From positions 40,172,803 through 40,236,802 of the forward strand of contig OZ024836.1 in the NCBI GenBank assembly GCA_964016985.1: a DNA stretch of 64,000 nt, read 5' to 3'. How positions within the stretch are numbered: position 1 is the first letter of the stretch; every line of letters begins with the position of its first letter. This document shows positions 43,050-53,216 of this stretch, in pieces. Source of the stretch: Anodontia alba (lineage: Eukaryota > Mollusca > Bivalvia > Lucinida > Lucinidae). Below the pieces are notes generated by a model. That model was not told the DNA's origin and did no database searches. It was given only the letters and a program-made list of their open reading frames with translations. The translations under genes and the position numbers were made by a program.

Positions 43050-44638
43050 TCAATAACCAGCATTGTTCATATTATTGTTTCCTCCAGCATTGTTATTGGC
43101 GTTATTATTATTACTTGGACTTCTGCCCGGAGCACGGTCTCTCATGCTTGGTCCAGGCCCTCCCATTCCTGGACCAAGGTCTCTCATGCCAGGACTTCCA
43201 ATGGCAGGATCAGGACCTATCATACCAGACGCATGGCCTGCCAGATCAGGACCAGGGCCTCCAATACCGGGATCAGGGCCTCTAGGGACAGGGCCTCCGA
43301 TGATATCAGAAGCAGGACCCGCCATACCAGGATCAGGGCCTCCAGTACCAGGGGCAGGACCCATCATCATAATAGGATCAGGACCTGCCATTCCATTCAT
43401 ATTATTGTTGTTTCCTCTACCTCCAGCTCTACCTCCACCAATACCCATTAGCTCATACCTGTTGTTCATATTGTTGTTTCCTCTACCAGGGTCTCTCATA
43501 CTAGGAGCACTATCTATTATCCCTGGAGCAGGGCCTAACATCTCATTCATATTGTTCATATTATTGTTTCCACTGCCAGGGCCCATCATACCAGGAACAC
43601 TACCTGGAGCAGGCCCTATCATTTCATTCATATTGTTGTTCATGTTATTATTGTTTCCTCTTCCAGGGCCCATCATACCACGAGCACCACCTATCATTTC
43701 ATTCATATTGTTGTTCATGTTATTATTGTTTCCTCTTCCAGGTCCCATCATACCACGAGCACCACCTATCATTTCATTCATATTGTTGTTCATGTTATTA
43801 TTGTTTCCTCTTCCAGGGCCCATCATACCACGAGCACCACCTATCATTTCATTCATATTGTTCATATAATTGTTCATGTTATTGTTGTTTCCTCTTCCAG
43901 GGCCCATCATACCAGCAGCACCGCCTATCATTTCATTCATATTGTTCATATTATTGATCATATTGTTGTTCATGTTATTGTTGTTTCCTCTACCCAGAAA
44001 AGGACGTATTGCCCCGATTTCATTCATATTGTTGAAGTTATTGTTATTGTTCATATTATTGAAGTTATTGTTATTGTTCATATTATTGAAGTTATTGTTA
44101 TTGTTCATATTATTGAAGTTATTGTAATTGTTCATATTATTGAAATTGTTATTGTTATTGTTATTGTTATTATAATAATTTCTGTAAGAAGCATCGAACA
44201 TCCCACGACGACGAAACATAGGTCTTGGCGTAAATGGTACAAAGGGCCGTCGTCGAAGAAACATTGGCCCCATCGGCAAAAACGGCTGTCGCCTCATTGG
44301 TAAGAAGTTCGCAAAGTTTCGTACCATCGGTAAGAATGGCGCAAAGGGCCTTCGTAACATAGGTAGAAATCCAGATTTCCTAAACTTAGGACTTTTAAAC
44401 ATCTTTTTACTGAATTTTCCAGGAAAAGGATTGAATACCGGCCTGAGTGGTAGCATAGGCTTTGGCTTCAGCATCTTGAAAGGAGGTATAAAAGGTTCAG
44501 GTATATATGGAAAAGGCAAGAAAGGCTTTAATATCTTCTTTGGTGTAAAGAATCCACCAGGGTGACCGAATGGAAAAGGCGGAAACGGTTTGTAGCCCAT
44601 TTGATACACAGGGAAAGGCGGTATTCGATTCCATGTGC
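43050..44638 (-). CDS. 3' exon of a Pro/Phe-, Asn/Met- and Gly-rich repetitive structural protein (partial)
   Basis: The frame is open for 534 codons to TGA/TAA-side stop at 43050. Its first codon in the open frame is TTG, and the first in-frame ATG is residue 19. A splice acceptor (TTAATTTTTCAG|GC) at 44639 makes this an internal or terminal exon in which the preceding intron would be phase 1. Zones (residues of the open frame): 7-150 basic Pro/Phe-rich with PFPPFPFG and repeated FLPM-x-RR; 159-210 NFNNMNNNN repeats; 222-345 25-residue units GNNNNMNNNMNEMIGGARGM + MGPGR; 347-510 GPxPG/GPDPG-rich; 514-534 Asn-rich tail. There is no Cys and only one Trp. Composition resembles extracellular scaffold proteins such as shell-matrix, byssal or silk-like proteins. 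I recognise no domain and no named homologue. An RNA-binding or prion-like Asn-rich protein is the alternative. Repeats at 43653-43877 are almost identical at DNA level, so copy number probably varies. Confidence 0.75.
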
Positions 44639-44652
44639 CTGAAAAATTAACC
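44639..44652 (-). other. Probable splice acceptor of the repetitive gene
   Basis: The minus strand reads GGTTAATTTTTCAG just before the exon: a T-rich tract, CAG, then GCACATGG. A stop codon lies shortly upstream in frame and no ATG is available, which supports splicing here. The matching upstream exon was not found. Confidence 0.65.
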
Positions 44653-44813
44653 AAACATATATGTTAAGCAGCACAAGGAAAGAACCTTTGTACCTTAATC
44701 AAACAGCGAAAGCCCAGATCGGCCTGTACAGTCCAATAAGGGCCTCCACTGTTGATCATTATATTTTGTTTCACCTAATGATCCATCAAAGGCTCTGTGT
44801 CAACGCAAAATGT

Positions 44814-45130
44814 AGACGGTCTCGGTAGTTCAGTCGTTCTGTCGTATGCACGTCCTACTGGTGATCAGGAGGTCGCGGGTTTGATCCGTGCAGGGGTCCG
44901 GCAATACTCTTTCATGGGGATTGGTCATGAAATGTTCCTACGATCATTTTCTTCCTTCCACTGATTCAAGAAGGGTAATTGCCAGTTTCTGGCGAAAGAA
45001 TGTGCACAAGTAAGTTGAATTACCGCTTAGAGGACTACGCTTGCCCAGGAAAAGTATGGTTAAATAAACTGACCGGCTTGACATGACCTTAATAGTGTTG
45101 ACTGAGCCGTTAAACTCTAACCCAACCATC
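44814..45130 (+). mobile_element. tRNA-derived SINE, diverged, in the putative intron
   Basis: Same family as 39600-39904 on the opposite strand. The tRNA-like head TCTCGGTAGTTCAGTCG with box B GTCGCGGGTTTGATCC comes first. The body has TTCAAGAAGGGTAATTGCCA and TTTCTGGCGAAAGAATGTGC. The tail is CGTTAAACTCTAACCCAACC. Many differences and no clear target duplication mean it is old. Confidence 0.85.
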
Positions 45131-45387
45131 CAGCCAATGCATCATGTAAAATGTCTGCGTTTTGAGTTGAAGCTAACGCGTAATACAGAAATTTCTACAT
45201 TTTGAGTTGACAGCGCAAAATGTGGAAATTTTCTTTCTTTTGCGTCAGGTACGCTTTACGCTAGCTCGATTATGGGACGTAGACAATAAAGTAAGATCAA
45301 CAGAAGTACAAAGTAATTTCTTTATTTTTGTGACATGTGCATTCCAAGATGCATAGCAGTAATACCATAACATTAATATATGTATAC

Positions 45388-45454
45388 ACAGTCGAACTTT
45401 AATGGTTCGAGTATCTTTAGGACCATAGAAATTTGTTTTTGACATGGGCAGTTC
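45388..45454. mobile_element. Family A terminal fragment
   Basis: ACAGTCGAACTTTAATGGTT, CTTTAGGACCATAGAAATTT and GACATGGGCAGTTC are the distal ~65 bp of one family A arm; the rest is absent and a family X repeat follows. Confidence 0.65.
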
Positions 45455-45461
45455 CATGAAT

Positions 45462-45620
45462 ATGTTCCACCATTTTGTGCAAAGGAAACAGCTTTGTGAC
45501 TTCCTATTTACGTTACTACACATCAAGCGCCCTCTGTAAAGGGGTCTACTCTAAAAGGAAATAATTCGCTAGGTAGGGAACATAATTTTGACAGCATAGT
45601 CGCCTCTCTTGAAAACATAT
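45462..45620. repeat. Family X repeat, copy 10
   Basis: CACCATTTTGTGCAAAGGAA, GTCTACTCTAAAAGGAAATA and CGCCTCTCTTGAAAACATAT match the family order. Confidence 0.5.
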
Positions 45621-45649
45621 TCATTCAACTTAAATGATAATGCATTGAT

Positions 45650-45955
45650 CCTAAATACGACACTGCCTGCTTATTTGTTAAAACCTGCCGGATTGGTGGC
45701 AAACAATGCAGATTCTGTGGCGTCTTATCTGTGCCTACACTATTCTATGGCTTTTCGTACTGATATTTAATTTTGTTTTAAAAACTACCTTATTTAAATA
45801 TTGGGATCTGTTTATATATTTTACCAACTGTTCGATGAGTGACAACAGTGCAGACGCTGATCATACACCGTATTCTGCGGCTTTTGATCAGGGTCTACTT
45901 CGTTTGCTCAGTTGGGTCATGCCTGTCTATCCTAATCCCTTATTACATTATTAAT
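45650..45955 (+). repeat. Family H repeat, doubled hairpin block
   Basis: There are two partial H hairpins: GCAAACAATGCAGATTCTGT, GGCGTCTTATCTGTGCCTAC at ~45701, and GACAACAGTGCAGACGCTGA with TTTTGATCAGGGTCTACTTC at ~45842. The second is complete. The arrangement suggests two nested or tandem insertions. Confidence 0.5.
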
Positions 45956-46019
45956 AATTAGATGGTAACATATGCAAATGAAGTTCCGGAAATAACTGAG
46001 CCGCAACGTCAGAAAATGT

Positions 46020-46297
46020 CATTACGAAAACATGCCTATTCAAATATACTGAAAATTTTACCACCAAAAAATGAAAATGTTCAGATAAAACATTCTGATA
46101 GTTTCATATTTCTGTTCAAAACATACATTATGGGTACTCGTTAGAACCACCTCGATGAGGCGGTTCTAAAGAGTACCCATAATCTATGTTTTTGAGCAGA
46201 AATAAGAAAAATAATGTATACCCCTGTAAACCCCAGTTTTACTATATAAAAGTGGGATTTAAAGGGGTCAAAATTATATAAGCATGTTTTCATGATG
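46020..46297. mobile_element. MITE family D copy 7
   Basis: CATTACGAAAACATGCC to GCATGTTTTCATGATG. The hairpin GAACCACCTCGATGAGGCGG has one uncompensated change. It abuts family I-like flanks (AGCCGCAACGTCAGAAAATG on the left, CGTTTTCTCACGTTGCGGCT on the right), so it seems to have inserted into the middle of a family I repeat. Confidence 0.85.
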
Positions 46298-46868
46298 TGG
46301 TACGTTTTCTCACGTTGCGGCTCTTATAATTTTATGCGTCTTTGTGGTTATGTCAATATGTAATGTTTGAGATTAATAATTTATATGGAAACGGCAGAAA
46401 AAGCTTTTCAATGCGTCATCATGAACACGTTGTTTGATCTAATGTCTTAATAACGGTTATAAAACAATAGACAATACATGTAATACTGATATTATGCGAC
46501 AGACTGTATATCTAATCATCAACAAAATCATGATTGATCGGTTTGCTTTTAAAGACACATATTCCATTGCGTAGCATCCTAAAGACCCTATTAGTGAATT
46601 ATGCAGATAACAGATCATACATCTGTGGTGACCTATGGCTTTCAAACAGGTAGGGGCCAGATATGTGGAAATCAGTTTTGAGCAGGATTAATGGCTAAGA
46701 GTATAAAATAAGTTTTTAATCATTTATCCATTTGAAACCATTTTGATAAAGTACAGAATTTGAAGATTAAAAAAGTTTCATAAGCAAGTGTAGCTTTATT
46801 TACTTGAAATCACTTAGATAGTGTTATGTATTTATTTATTATTATTTTTAATCAGAAATAAACCATTT
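46298..46868. other. Unassigned AT-rich DNA
   Basis: ATTTATCCATTTGAAACCAT (~46725) recurs in similar form at ~47227 on the far side of the next S element. No gene. Confidence 0.35.
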
Positions 46869-47167
46869 AAAAAAAGGTAAGAGAAAAGTCCAGGGGGTGC
46901 CACAATCACAAACAGCAGCCTTTCCCAGACCCCAAGAGGAAGAGGAAACCGACAAATCCAAACAAGCACAAATCGAACAAACGTACGAAATGCACTAAGA
47001 TTAGCTCTCTCTCTCTCTCTTCCCAAGACGAGGTAATCGCAATACTAAAGGGCTGAAAAACACAAGAACAAAATGACACACGGAAAGACATACAACAAAT
47101 CGCCTCGTAGAATAAACCACAAAACAACAAAGAGTAAGACTAAAACCGGGACCACCGCCTTAGAATC
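46869..47167 (+). repeat. S element copy, proximal ~300 bp
   Basis: An A7 run then GGTAAGAGAAAAGTCCAGGG opens it; it ends CACCGCCTTAGAATCCAG. A CT-repeat expansion (TCTCTCTCTCTCTCTT) lies at 47003-47020. Confidence 0.85.
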
Positions 47168-47683
47168 CAGTGTTACACACAATCCATCATAACTGTGCAA
47201 GAACTTTTAGGAATAAACTTGCTTCTATTTATCCATTTAAAACCATTTTGAAACATGAAATTTCACTGAAAAAGTAATAAAATATATGATATATATTGTG
47301 ACACACTGTAAAAACATTAGGTGATGAAGTTTGAAGTAAGGTGTGAGTAAAACATTATTGTCATCAAATACAAAGACACTTTATGACACTTGTAAAAACA
47401 ACAACATAAAATCAATCAAAATGTATTATCTTTGTAAACTAAGACTTCTTTTCACTATTTCTTTCAAAGTGAAAATAACTGCATTCTTTGAACCATCTAG
47501 TAATTTTTTCAAAGAAAGGCATCTCCAAATGTGAAGAATAAAATGCCTTCAGCTGGTGACCAAAATATGCATCATGAAATGATAACAAAATGTGGATACT
47601 TTGAAATCTATATTGCTAGCCAGGGACAGAAATATACATCATTAGAAATTTTGTGTTTTGCTCTGGAAAAATTGAAATCTACT
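47168..47683. other. AT-rich spacer between S elements
   Basis: No known family is seen. ORFs at 47343-47534 and 47531-47815 are short, and the second runs into the S element; no gene call is supported. Confidence 0.3.
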
Positions 47684-48262
47684 GTAAAAAAAGGTAAGAG
47701 AAAAGTCCAGAGAGTGCCACAATCACAAACCGCAGCCCTTCCCAGACACCAAGAGGAAGAGGAAACCGACAATTCCAAACAAGCACAAATCGAACAAACG
47801 TACAAAACAAACTAAGATTAGCTCTCTCTTCCCCAATCGTGGTAATCGCAATACTAGAAGGACTGAAAAACACAAGAACAAAATGACACATGGTAAGACA
47901 TCAAACAAATCGCCTTGTAGAATAAACCACAAAGCAATAAAGAGTAAGACTAACACCGGGACCACCGCCTTAGAACGGTCAGTAGAGTAAACCACCGGGG
48001 GTGGGGGTGGGTTAAGATTTAAAGCACTTTTACAGCTAGCCAACTTCACCCTGCGTCCCAATGCTACTCTTAATAAGAAATACATAAAAATTCGGTTCGC
48101 ATAAAGGCTCCCAACTCAGTCAATGCATCAAAGCGAAAACATAAAAATCAAATTAATCACTATAATAAACAAAGACGAGTACTCATGGCTAATTCTACTG
48201 TATGCCAGAGTAAATGAAAGCCAATAGTTGAACCACGGCGGGCCAAGCCAAAGACATATCGT
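47684..48262 (+). repeat. S element, long form (reference copy, ~575 bp)
   Basis: Proximal part as in other copies to CGGTCAGTAGAGTAAACCAC, then a G-rich run and AAAGCACTTTTACAGCTAGC. A distal half follows: TGCGTCCCAATGCTACTCTT, AATTCGGTTCGCATAAAGGC, CAATGCATCAAAGCGAAAAC, GCCAATAGTTGAACCACGGC and CAAGCCAAAGACAT. There is no tRNA-like head, no coding domain and no obvious target duplication; the left end always abuts an A run. The element class is unresolved. Confidence 0.85.
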
Positions 48263-48831
48263 TACGCCCCAACCCACTGGTTAAAGTTTTACGAAGAGGC
48301 CGTCATTGAGTCTGAGGCCCAAACCGCCGTCGTACAATTAAAGAGTGAAGCGTAGCCATCAACAATGATTGGGTTGACAACTAGGCATGCAGTAACTCAA
48401 GACATATAGTCAGTAATAGATAAATAAAGAAATTTCACAGTATTGCTATACTTGACTATTATTTTGTTCTTGTGATAATAGATTGGGTAATGAAAACAAT
48501 GTCTTGCATTTCTTCATTGTTCAGTCATTTATGGAGAACATAGATTTAGGAAACAAAACATTTCTGGGTAGAGGAAACATAGCTTCATCTAAGCTCAAAA
48601 TGTTTTGTTTTATAACAACTCTGATAAGTGTTCATCTTTTACATAATACAGAAATAAAAGTAAATGATGAAATAGATAGAAAATTTGTGTATTTTTTGGA
48701 CAACTCTGAAAACTAAGAATTCATTTATTTGCTTTATAATTCAATAAGAATATATATAGGTAAAAAAGAACTAATGCACAATTATTTAGATATTTATTAT
48801 AAAAAGAAATCAATCAATAAAATTTATAATT
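48263..48831. other. AT-rich spacer with a 77-codon ORF
   Basis: The ORF at 48483-48716 has no domain or homologue that I recognise. Its position between repeats and its AT-rich codons make it doubtful. Confidence 0.3.
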
Positions 48832-49373
48832 AAAAAAGGATAAGAGAAAAGTCCAGAGAGTGCCACAATCACAAACCGCAGCCCATCCCCGACACCAAGA
48901 GGAAGAGGAAACAGACAAAACCAAACAAGCGCATATCGAACAAACGTACGAAAAGCATAAGATAAGCCCCCTCTTCCCCAAGCGAGGTAATCGCAATACT
49001 AAAAGGACTGAAAAACCCAAGAACAAATTGACACAAGGTAAGACATAAAACAAATCGACTCGTAGAATAAACCACAAAGCAACAAACACCGGGACCACCG
49101 CCTTAGAACGGTCAGTAGAATAAACCACCAGGGGTATAAAGCACTTTACAGCTAGCCAACTTCACCCCGGGTCCCGATGCTACTCGTAGTACAGAAATAC
49201 ATAAAATTTCGGTTCGCATAAAGGCTCCCTACTCAGTCAATGCATCAAAGCGAAAACATAAAAATCAAATTAATCACTATAATAAACAAAGACGAGTACT
49301 CATGGCTAATTCTACTGTATGCCAGAGTAAATGAAAACCAGTAGTTGAACCACGGCGGGCCAAACCAAAGACA
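48832..49373 (+). repeat. S element, long form, second copy
   Basis: It matches the copy at 47684 through both halves with few differences, but the flanks differ on both sides. This is an independent insertion rather than a segmental duplication. Confidence 0.85.
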
Positions 49374-49829
49374 TCAAAATAATAAATCAAAATAATCGTT
49401 TTCTCTAGTTCAGGTAAAACAATGAAGACTTTATTAGATTATATTCATTTTCTCCCTTTTTGGCCCCTCTTAAACAGACTCCACACAGTGATAATCACCT
49501 CAAAATCATTTAAATAAGACCAACCTTTGATGTGAGCCACCACTATCAGGGCTGCATATTGCGTGTAATCATGATGGACCTCCCCAGCCAAGAGGCATAG
49601 AATATGTGTCTTTAATTGCGCGTCGGTGGGTTACGTTTCTGACTCAACCATGGCCCCGATGGGTGCCTATTAATGTGTCCTTACACTCGCCCTCCGTTGA
49701 TCAACTTTGCTCTGCATAGTAACTTAACAATGCAACATTTGCAATAAAAAACGAAAGCTTCTGGAAAAACAGTAACATAAAATTACTCATTTGAAATAAC
49801 TGCTGATACATTTTTTAATTTAGTCCTCT
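49374..49829. other. Unassigned DNA
   Basis: No repeat or gene is supported before the start of the ~78-bp array. Confidence 0.3.
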
Positions 49830-49863
49830 TCTGGCCGACATAATAGGATGGCGATAGAGAACA

Positions 49864-50108
49864 GGACCCAGTTGTTCAAAGCTAACGACATCGTTAGTTA
49901 ACGATTCGTTAAAATTTACATCAAGTGATACACATATATGCTGAAATTTTTTTGCCGAAAAAATGTGAGTAGCTTTTGCAGTGCAAAAGCTACTCACATT
50001 TTTTCAGCAAAAAATATCAAAATATTGCATATTGAATCTGCTAAAACAGTTAACGAAATGACCCTTAACGAGCTCGTTAAGCTAACGACGCTTTGAACAA
50101 CCGGGCCC
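49864..50108. mobile_element. MITE family F copy 4, inside the array
   Basis: GGACCCAGTTGTTCAAAGC to CTTTGAACAACCGGGCCC, with the hairpin intact. It is flanked by AGAACA on the left and AGAACG on the right, a possible short target duplication within the repeat unit. It is very similar to the copy at 12440. Confidence 0.85.
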
Positions 50109-50600
50109 AGAACGTCCTCCAAACCACGCCAGTACATAAGGTTCATAAACGTTTATGTTCCTATCTTATAGGATGTCGACAGAGTACAGAGAATCCTCCA
50201 AACCGCACCTATACATGGTACTCTCGATATTTCCGGCCCCACATAATAGGATGCCGATAACATCCTCCAAACCACTACGATACATAGTGTTCTTGAATTA
50301 TCAGGCTCCACATACTAGGATGCCGAGAGGGCATATGTCATCCTCTAAACCACGCCAATATAAAGCGTTCTTGAATTTTGATGTTCTACATAACAGGATG
50401 CTGACAGAGCTCGAAATATCCTCCAAACCACGCCATCCTCTAAACCACGCCAATACATAGTCTTCTTGAATTTTCATGTTCCACATAATAGGATGCCGAC
50501 AGAGCACAGAACATCCTCCAAACCACACCGATATATGGGGTTCTTGAATTGTCAGGCTCCACGTAATAGGATGCCGAGAGAGCACAAAGCATTCTCTAAG

Positions 50601-50700
50601 AAAGGTAAGAGAAAAGTCCAGGGAGTGCCACAATCACAAATCCCAGCCCTTCCCAGACACCAAGAGGAAGAGGCACTCCCTGGACTTTTCTCTTACCTTT
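50601..50700. repeat. Inverted duplication of an S-element end
   Basis: 50601-50629 and 50672-50700 are perfect 29-bp inverted copies of the S end (AAAGGTAAGAGAAAAGTCC, AGGGAGTGCC). Between them lie 42 bases of the adjoining S sequence (CACAATCACAAATCCCAGCC, then ..AAGAGGAAG). The result is a 100-bp fold-back unit within the array. Confidence 0.9.
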
Positions 50701-51529
50701 TCTTGAATTGTCAGGCTCCACATAATAGGATGTCAACAGAGCACAGAATATCCTCCAAACGTAGTGTTGCTTAACTTCCATGGCATACAGAATAGGATGC
50801 TGACAGAGCAGAGAACATCCTCCAAACGATGCCAATACAAAGTGCTCTTGAATTGTCATGCTCCACATAATAAAATGTCGACAGAGCATAGAATATCCTC
50901 CAAACATAATGTTCTTTAACTTCCATGGCCTTCAGAATAGGATGCTGACAGAGCACGGAACATCCTCCGAACCTCGTCAATACATAGTGTTCTTGAACTT
51001 TCATGACAAACATAATAGGATGCTGACAAAACACAGAACATCCAACAAATAATGCCAATGTATAGTGTTTAGCACATCCGTCAAACCACGCCAGCACATA
51101 ATATTCTTTCTAGACCTGTCATGGTCCAAATCATACAATGTTGACAGAGCACAGATCATCCTCCGAGCCAAGCCAATGCATAGTATTCTTGAACGTCAAT
51201 GCTTCACATAATAGGATGGTGACAAAGCACAGAGCATTTTCCAAATTTCGCTAATACATAGTTTGCTTCAATTTTCATGACCCATATAAAAGAATGCCGC
51301 AAGTACAGAGCATACGCTAAACGATGACAGAACTTTCATAGTATACACAATAGGATGCCTATATGGTATCCGGCAACCTATACCAGTACAAAATACTTGT
51401 TAGCGTTCATGACCCACATATGATGCCGACAAAATACAGAGCCTCCTCCAAATTTTAACAATACAGAGTGTTCTTACATTTTATTGGCCAATAAAATGTG
51501 ATGCCTACACAATATGATAAAAGTCAAAA

Positions 51530-51725
51530 AGGATTGCCTTTGGAAACAAAGAACACACAAAATCACACATAAAATTGGAGACTCGGTTTGACTGAGCCTC
51601 TTCATATGTAACACTCTAGTTTGCGAGGCTGCATACGCCCCCTAACGCTGGCATAAGCGGTATTCGATTTTCAAATTAATCAGGATGGGCTCAATGATTC
51701 CAAAGGAAATAAAATATAACCTGCA
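51530..51725. repeat. Family V insert in the array
   Basis: GGATTGCCTTTGGAAACAAA, GGAGACTCGGTTTGACTGAG and TGATTCCAAAGGAAATAAAA have inverted ends (TTTGGAA/TTCCAAA). The array motif is absent here. Related traces occur at 5096, 23623, 24130 and 25190. Confidence 0.55.
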
Positions 51726-52428
51726 CTATGATGATGTACGGGGGAGACTTTTTACGACCGCCACACAGCACAACACCAGCTACAGCAGCTACAGTAGAGT
51801 AAAATAAAGATGATGCCAAGAGAACGCAGAGTATCCGCGAAACGTTGTCTGTTCATAGTGTGCCTATCTTTCATAATGCACATAATAAGATGCCGGTATA
51901 ATACAAAACATTTGCTAACGCGCCTACACACATTTTGCATGGTCTTTTATAACTCACACACTATGATGGCAACAGAGCACAAAGCATCCGCGGGATGTTG
52001 CCTACAATATTATTTGCCTGAGCTTTCATAATACACCAAATAGGATGCCGACAGAGTAGGGTACTGAACACCCGCTAAACGGTGCTACTGCATAGAGTGT
52101 TTGTGCTTTCATAATACACAAAATATGATGCCGACAGAATGCAGAGCATCCGCTAAATGTTTTCTGTACATAGTGTGCTTGAACTTTCCTATTTTCACAC
52201 AAAAGGATGTAGACAGAGTACAGAGAATCCGCTAAATGTTGTTGGTATATAGTGTGATTGAGGTTTCATAACTCACGCAATAGGATGCCGCCAAAGACCG
52301 ACTCACCTTTTCGAACAAGATGTTTTTCAGTTCACTGTTATATTTAGCGATTAATCCATGGCGATAGCCACAGAATTGGGAAACTTTTTAACGAAATTTA
52401 TCAAACAGACGACCTTGTTTTAGAAGTT

Positions 52429-52792
52429 ACATTCGAACATCAATGACTCGAACATCTTTGGGACCATAGAAAATTGTTCGAGACATGGGTAGTTCGAGCC
52501 ACTGAGGGTTAATCATGGTGCCATGTCAGGAAGCAAATAGCGATAATTTAGGGAATTTTTTCTCGATTTTCTACACTTTAATTGTATGTTGAGTGTACTC
52601 ATTAGAATCGCCTCGATGAGGCGATTCTAATGAGTACACACAACACACGATTCCATGATAAAATAAGAAAAAAAGTCCCTAAATATTTGTTTTCTTGAGC
52701 TATTGGAAGGATTTTGTAGGGACTGAAAAACGTGTTCGAATCATCCACGGTAAACGAGCCATCCAGGTTCGAGCCATTGAAGTTATACTGTA
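52429..52792. mobile_element. Pogo-like MITE, family A copy 6 (full length)
   Basis: Same orientation as copy 5. Hairpin GAATCGCCTCGATGAGGCGA is perfect; right end GTTATACTGTA. Confidence 0.85.
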
Positions 52793-52914
52793 TTAATTGA
52801 CTAGATGTTCCGACAAATATATAAAAGCAGTTACCAAGGAAAGTCTACAATCACGACGCACATCCCTTTAGAGACAATGAAAGAAGATCAGATGAGGAAA
52901 AACATAACGATAAG

Positions 52915-53207
52915 TTTGTTTGTGTTGAGGTTTTACGGCCCAGTCAACCCAATGGGGTCATGTCGAGCGCGGTCAGTTTACCTAACCACACGTTTACTGG
53001 GCAGGCTTAGTCCTCCAAGCGGTTAACCAGTATTGTGCACATTCTTTCGCCAGAAACTGACAACTGCCCTTCTTGAATCAGCGGAAGGGAGAGAATGACC
53101 GTAGAAAATATTTCATGATCAATCTCCACGAAAGAATGTTGCCGACCTCGGCGGGGGTCGAACCCGCGACCTCCTGGTCTCCAGTCGGACGCGCATCCAA
53201 CTGCGCC
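52915..53207 (-). mobile_element. tRNA-derived SINE, slightly 5'-truncated, with 9-bp target duplication
   Basis: Nearly identical body to 39600-39904. On the minus strand it begins GTTGGCGCAGTTGGATGCG, so about a dozen bases of the tRNA head (the acceptor side) are missing. AACGATAAG flanks it at 52906-52914 and 53208-53216. This is 5' truncation with a target duplication, as expected for reverse transcription that stopped early. Confidence 0.9.
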
Positions 53208-53216
53208 AACGATAAG

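Larger units (their letters stand above)
49830..52305. repeat. Satellite-like array of ~74-92-bp units with nested insertions
   Basis: Landmarks recur every ~76-80 bases on the left side: CATAATAGGATGCCGACAGA, GCACAGAACATCCTCCAAAC, CACGCCAATACATAGTGTTC and TTGAATTTTCATG. Spacing measured at 50114, 50190, 50264, 50343 and 50421 supports this. Units diverge toward the right (51250-52300: ATAGTGTGCTTGAACTTTC, GATGCCGACAGAGTACAG). About 25 units are interrupted by a family F MITE, an S inverted fragment and a family V insert. Overlapping ORFs on both strands are period artefacts. Confidence 0.85.

Noticed and set aside
43063..43869. 268-codon open frame on the plus strand opposite the repetitive gene
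   Set aside because: It is the complement of codon-periodic Asn/Gly/Met repeats. The minus-strand frame is twice as long, includes the non-repetitive basic zone and meets a splice acceptor.
47531..48085. 94- and 120-codon ORFs
   Set aside because: Both run across an S-element border, so they are chance frames spanning unrelated DNA.
50155..51097. ORFs of ~100 codons with HNRMPTEHR-like repeats
   Set aside because: They are produced by the ~78-bp array on both strands and interrupted by insertions.
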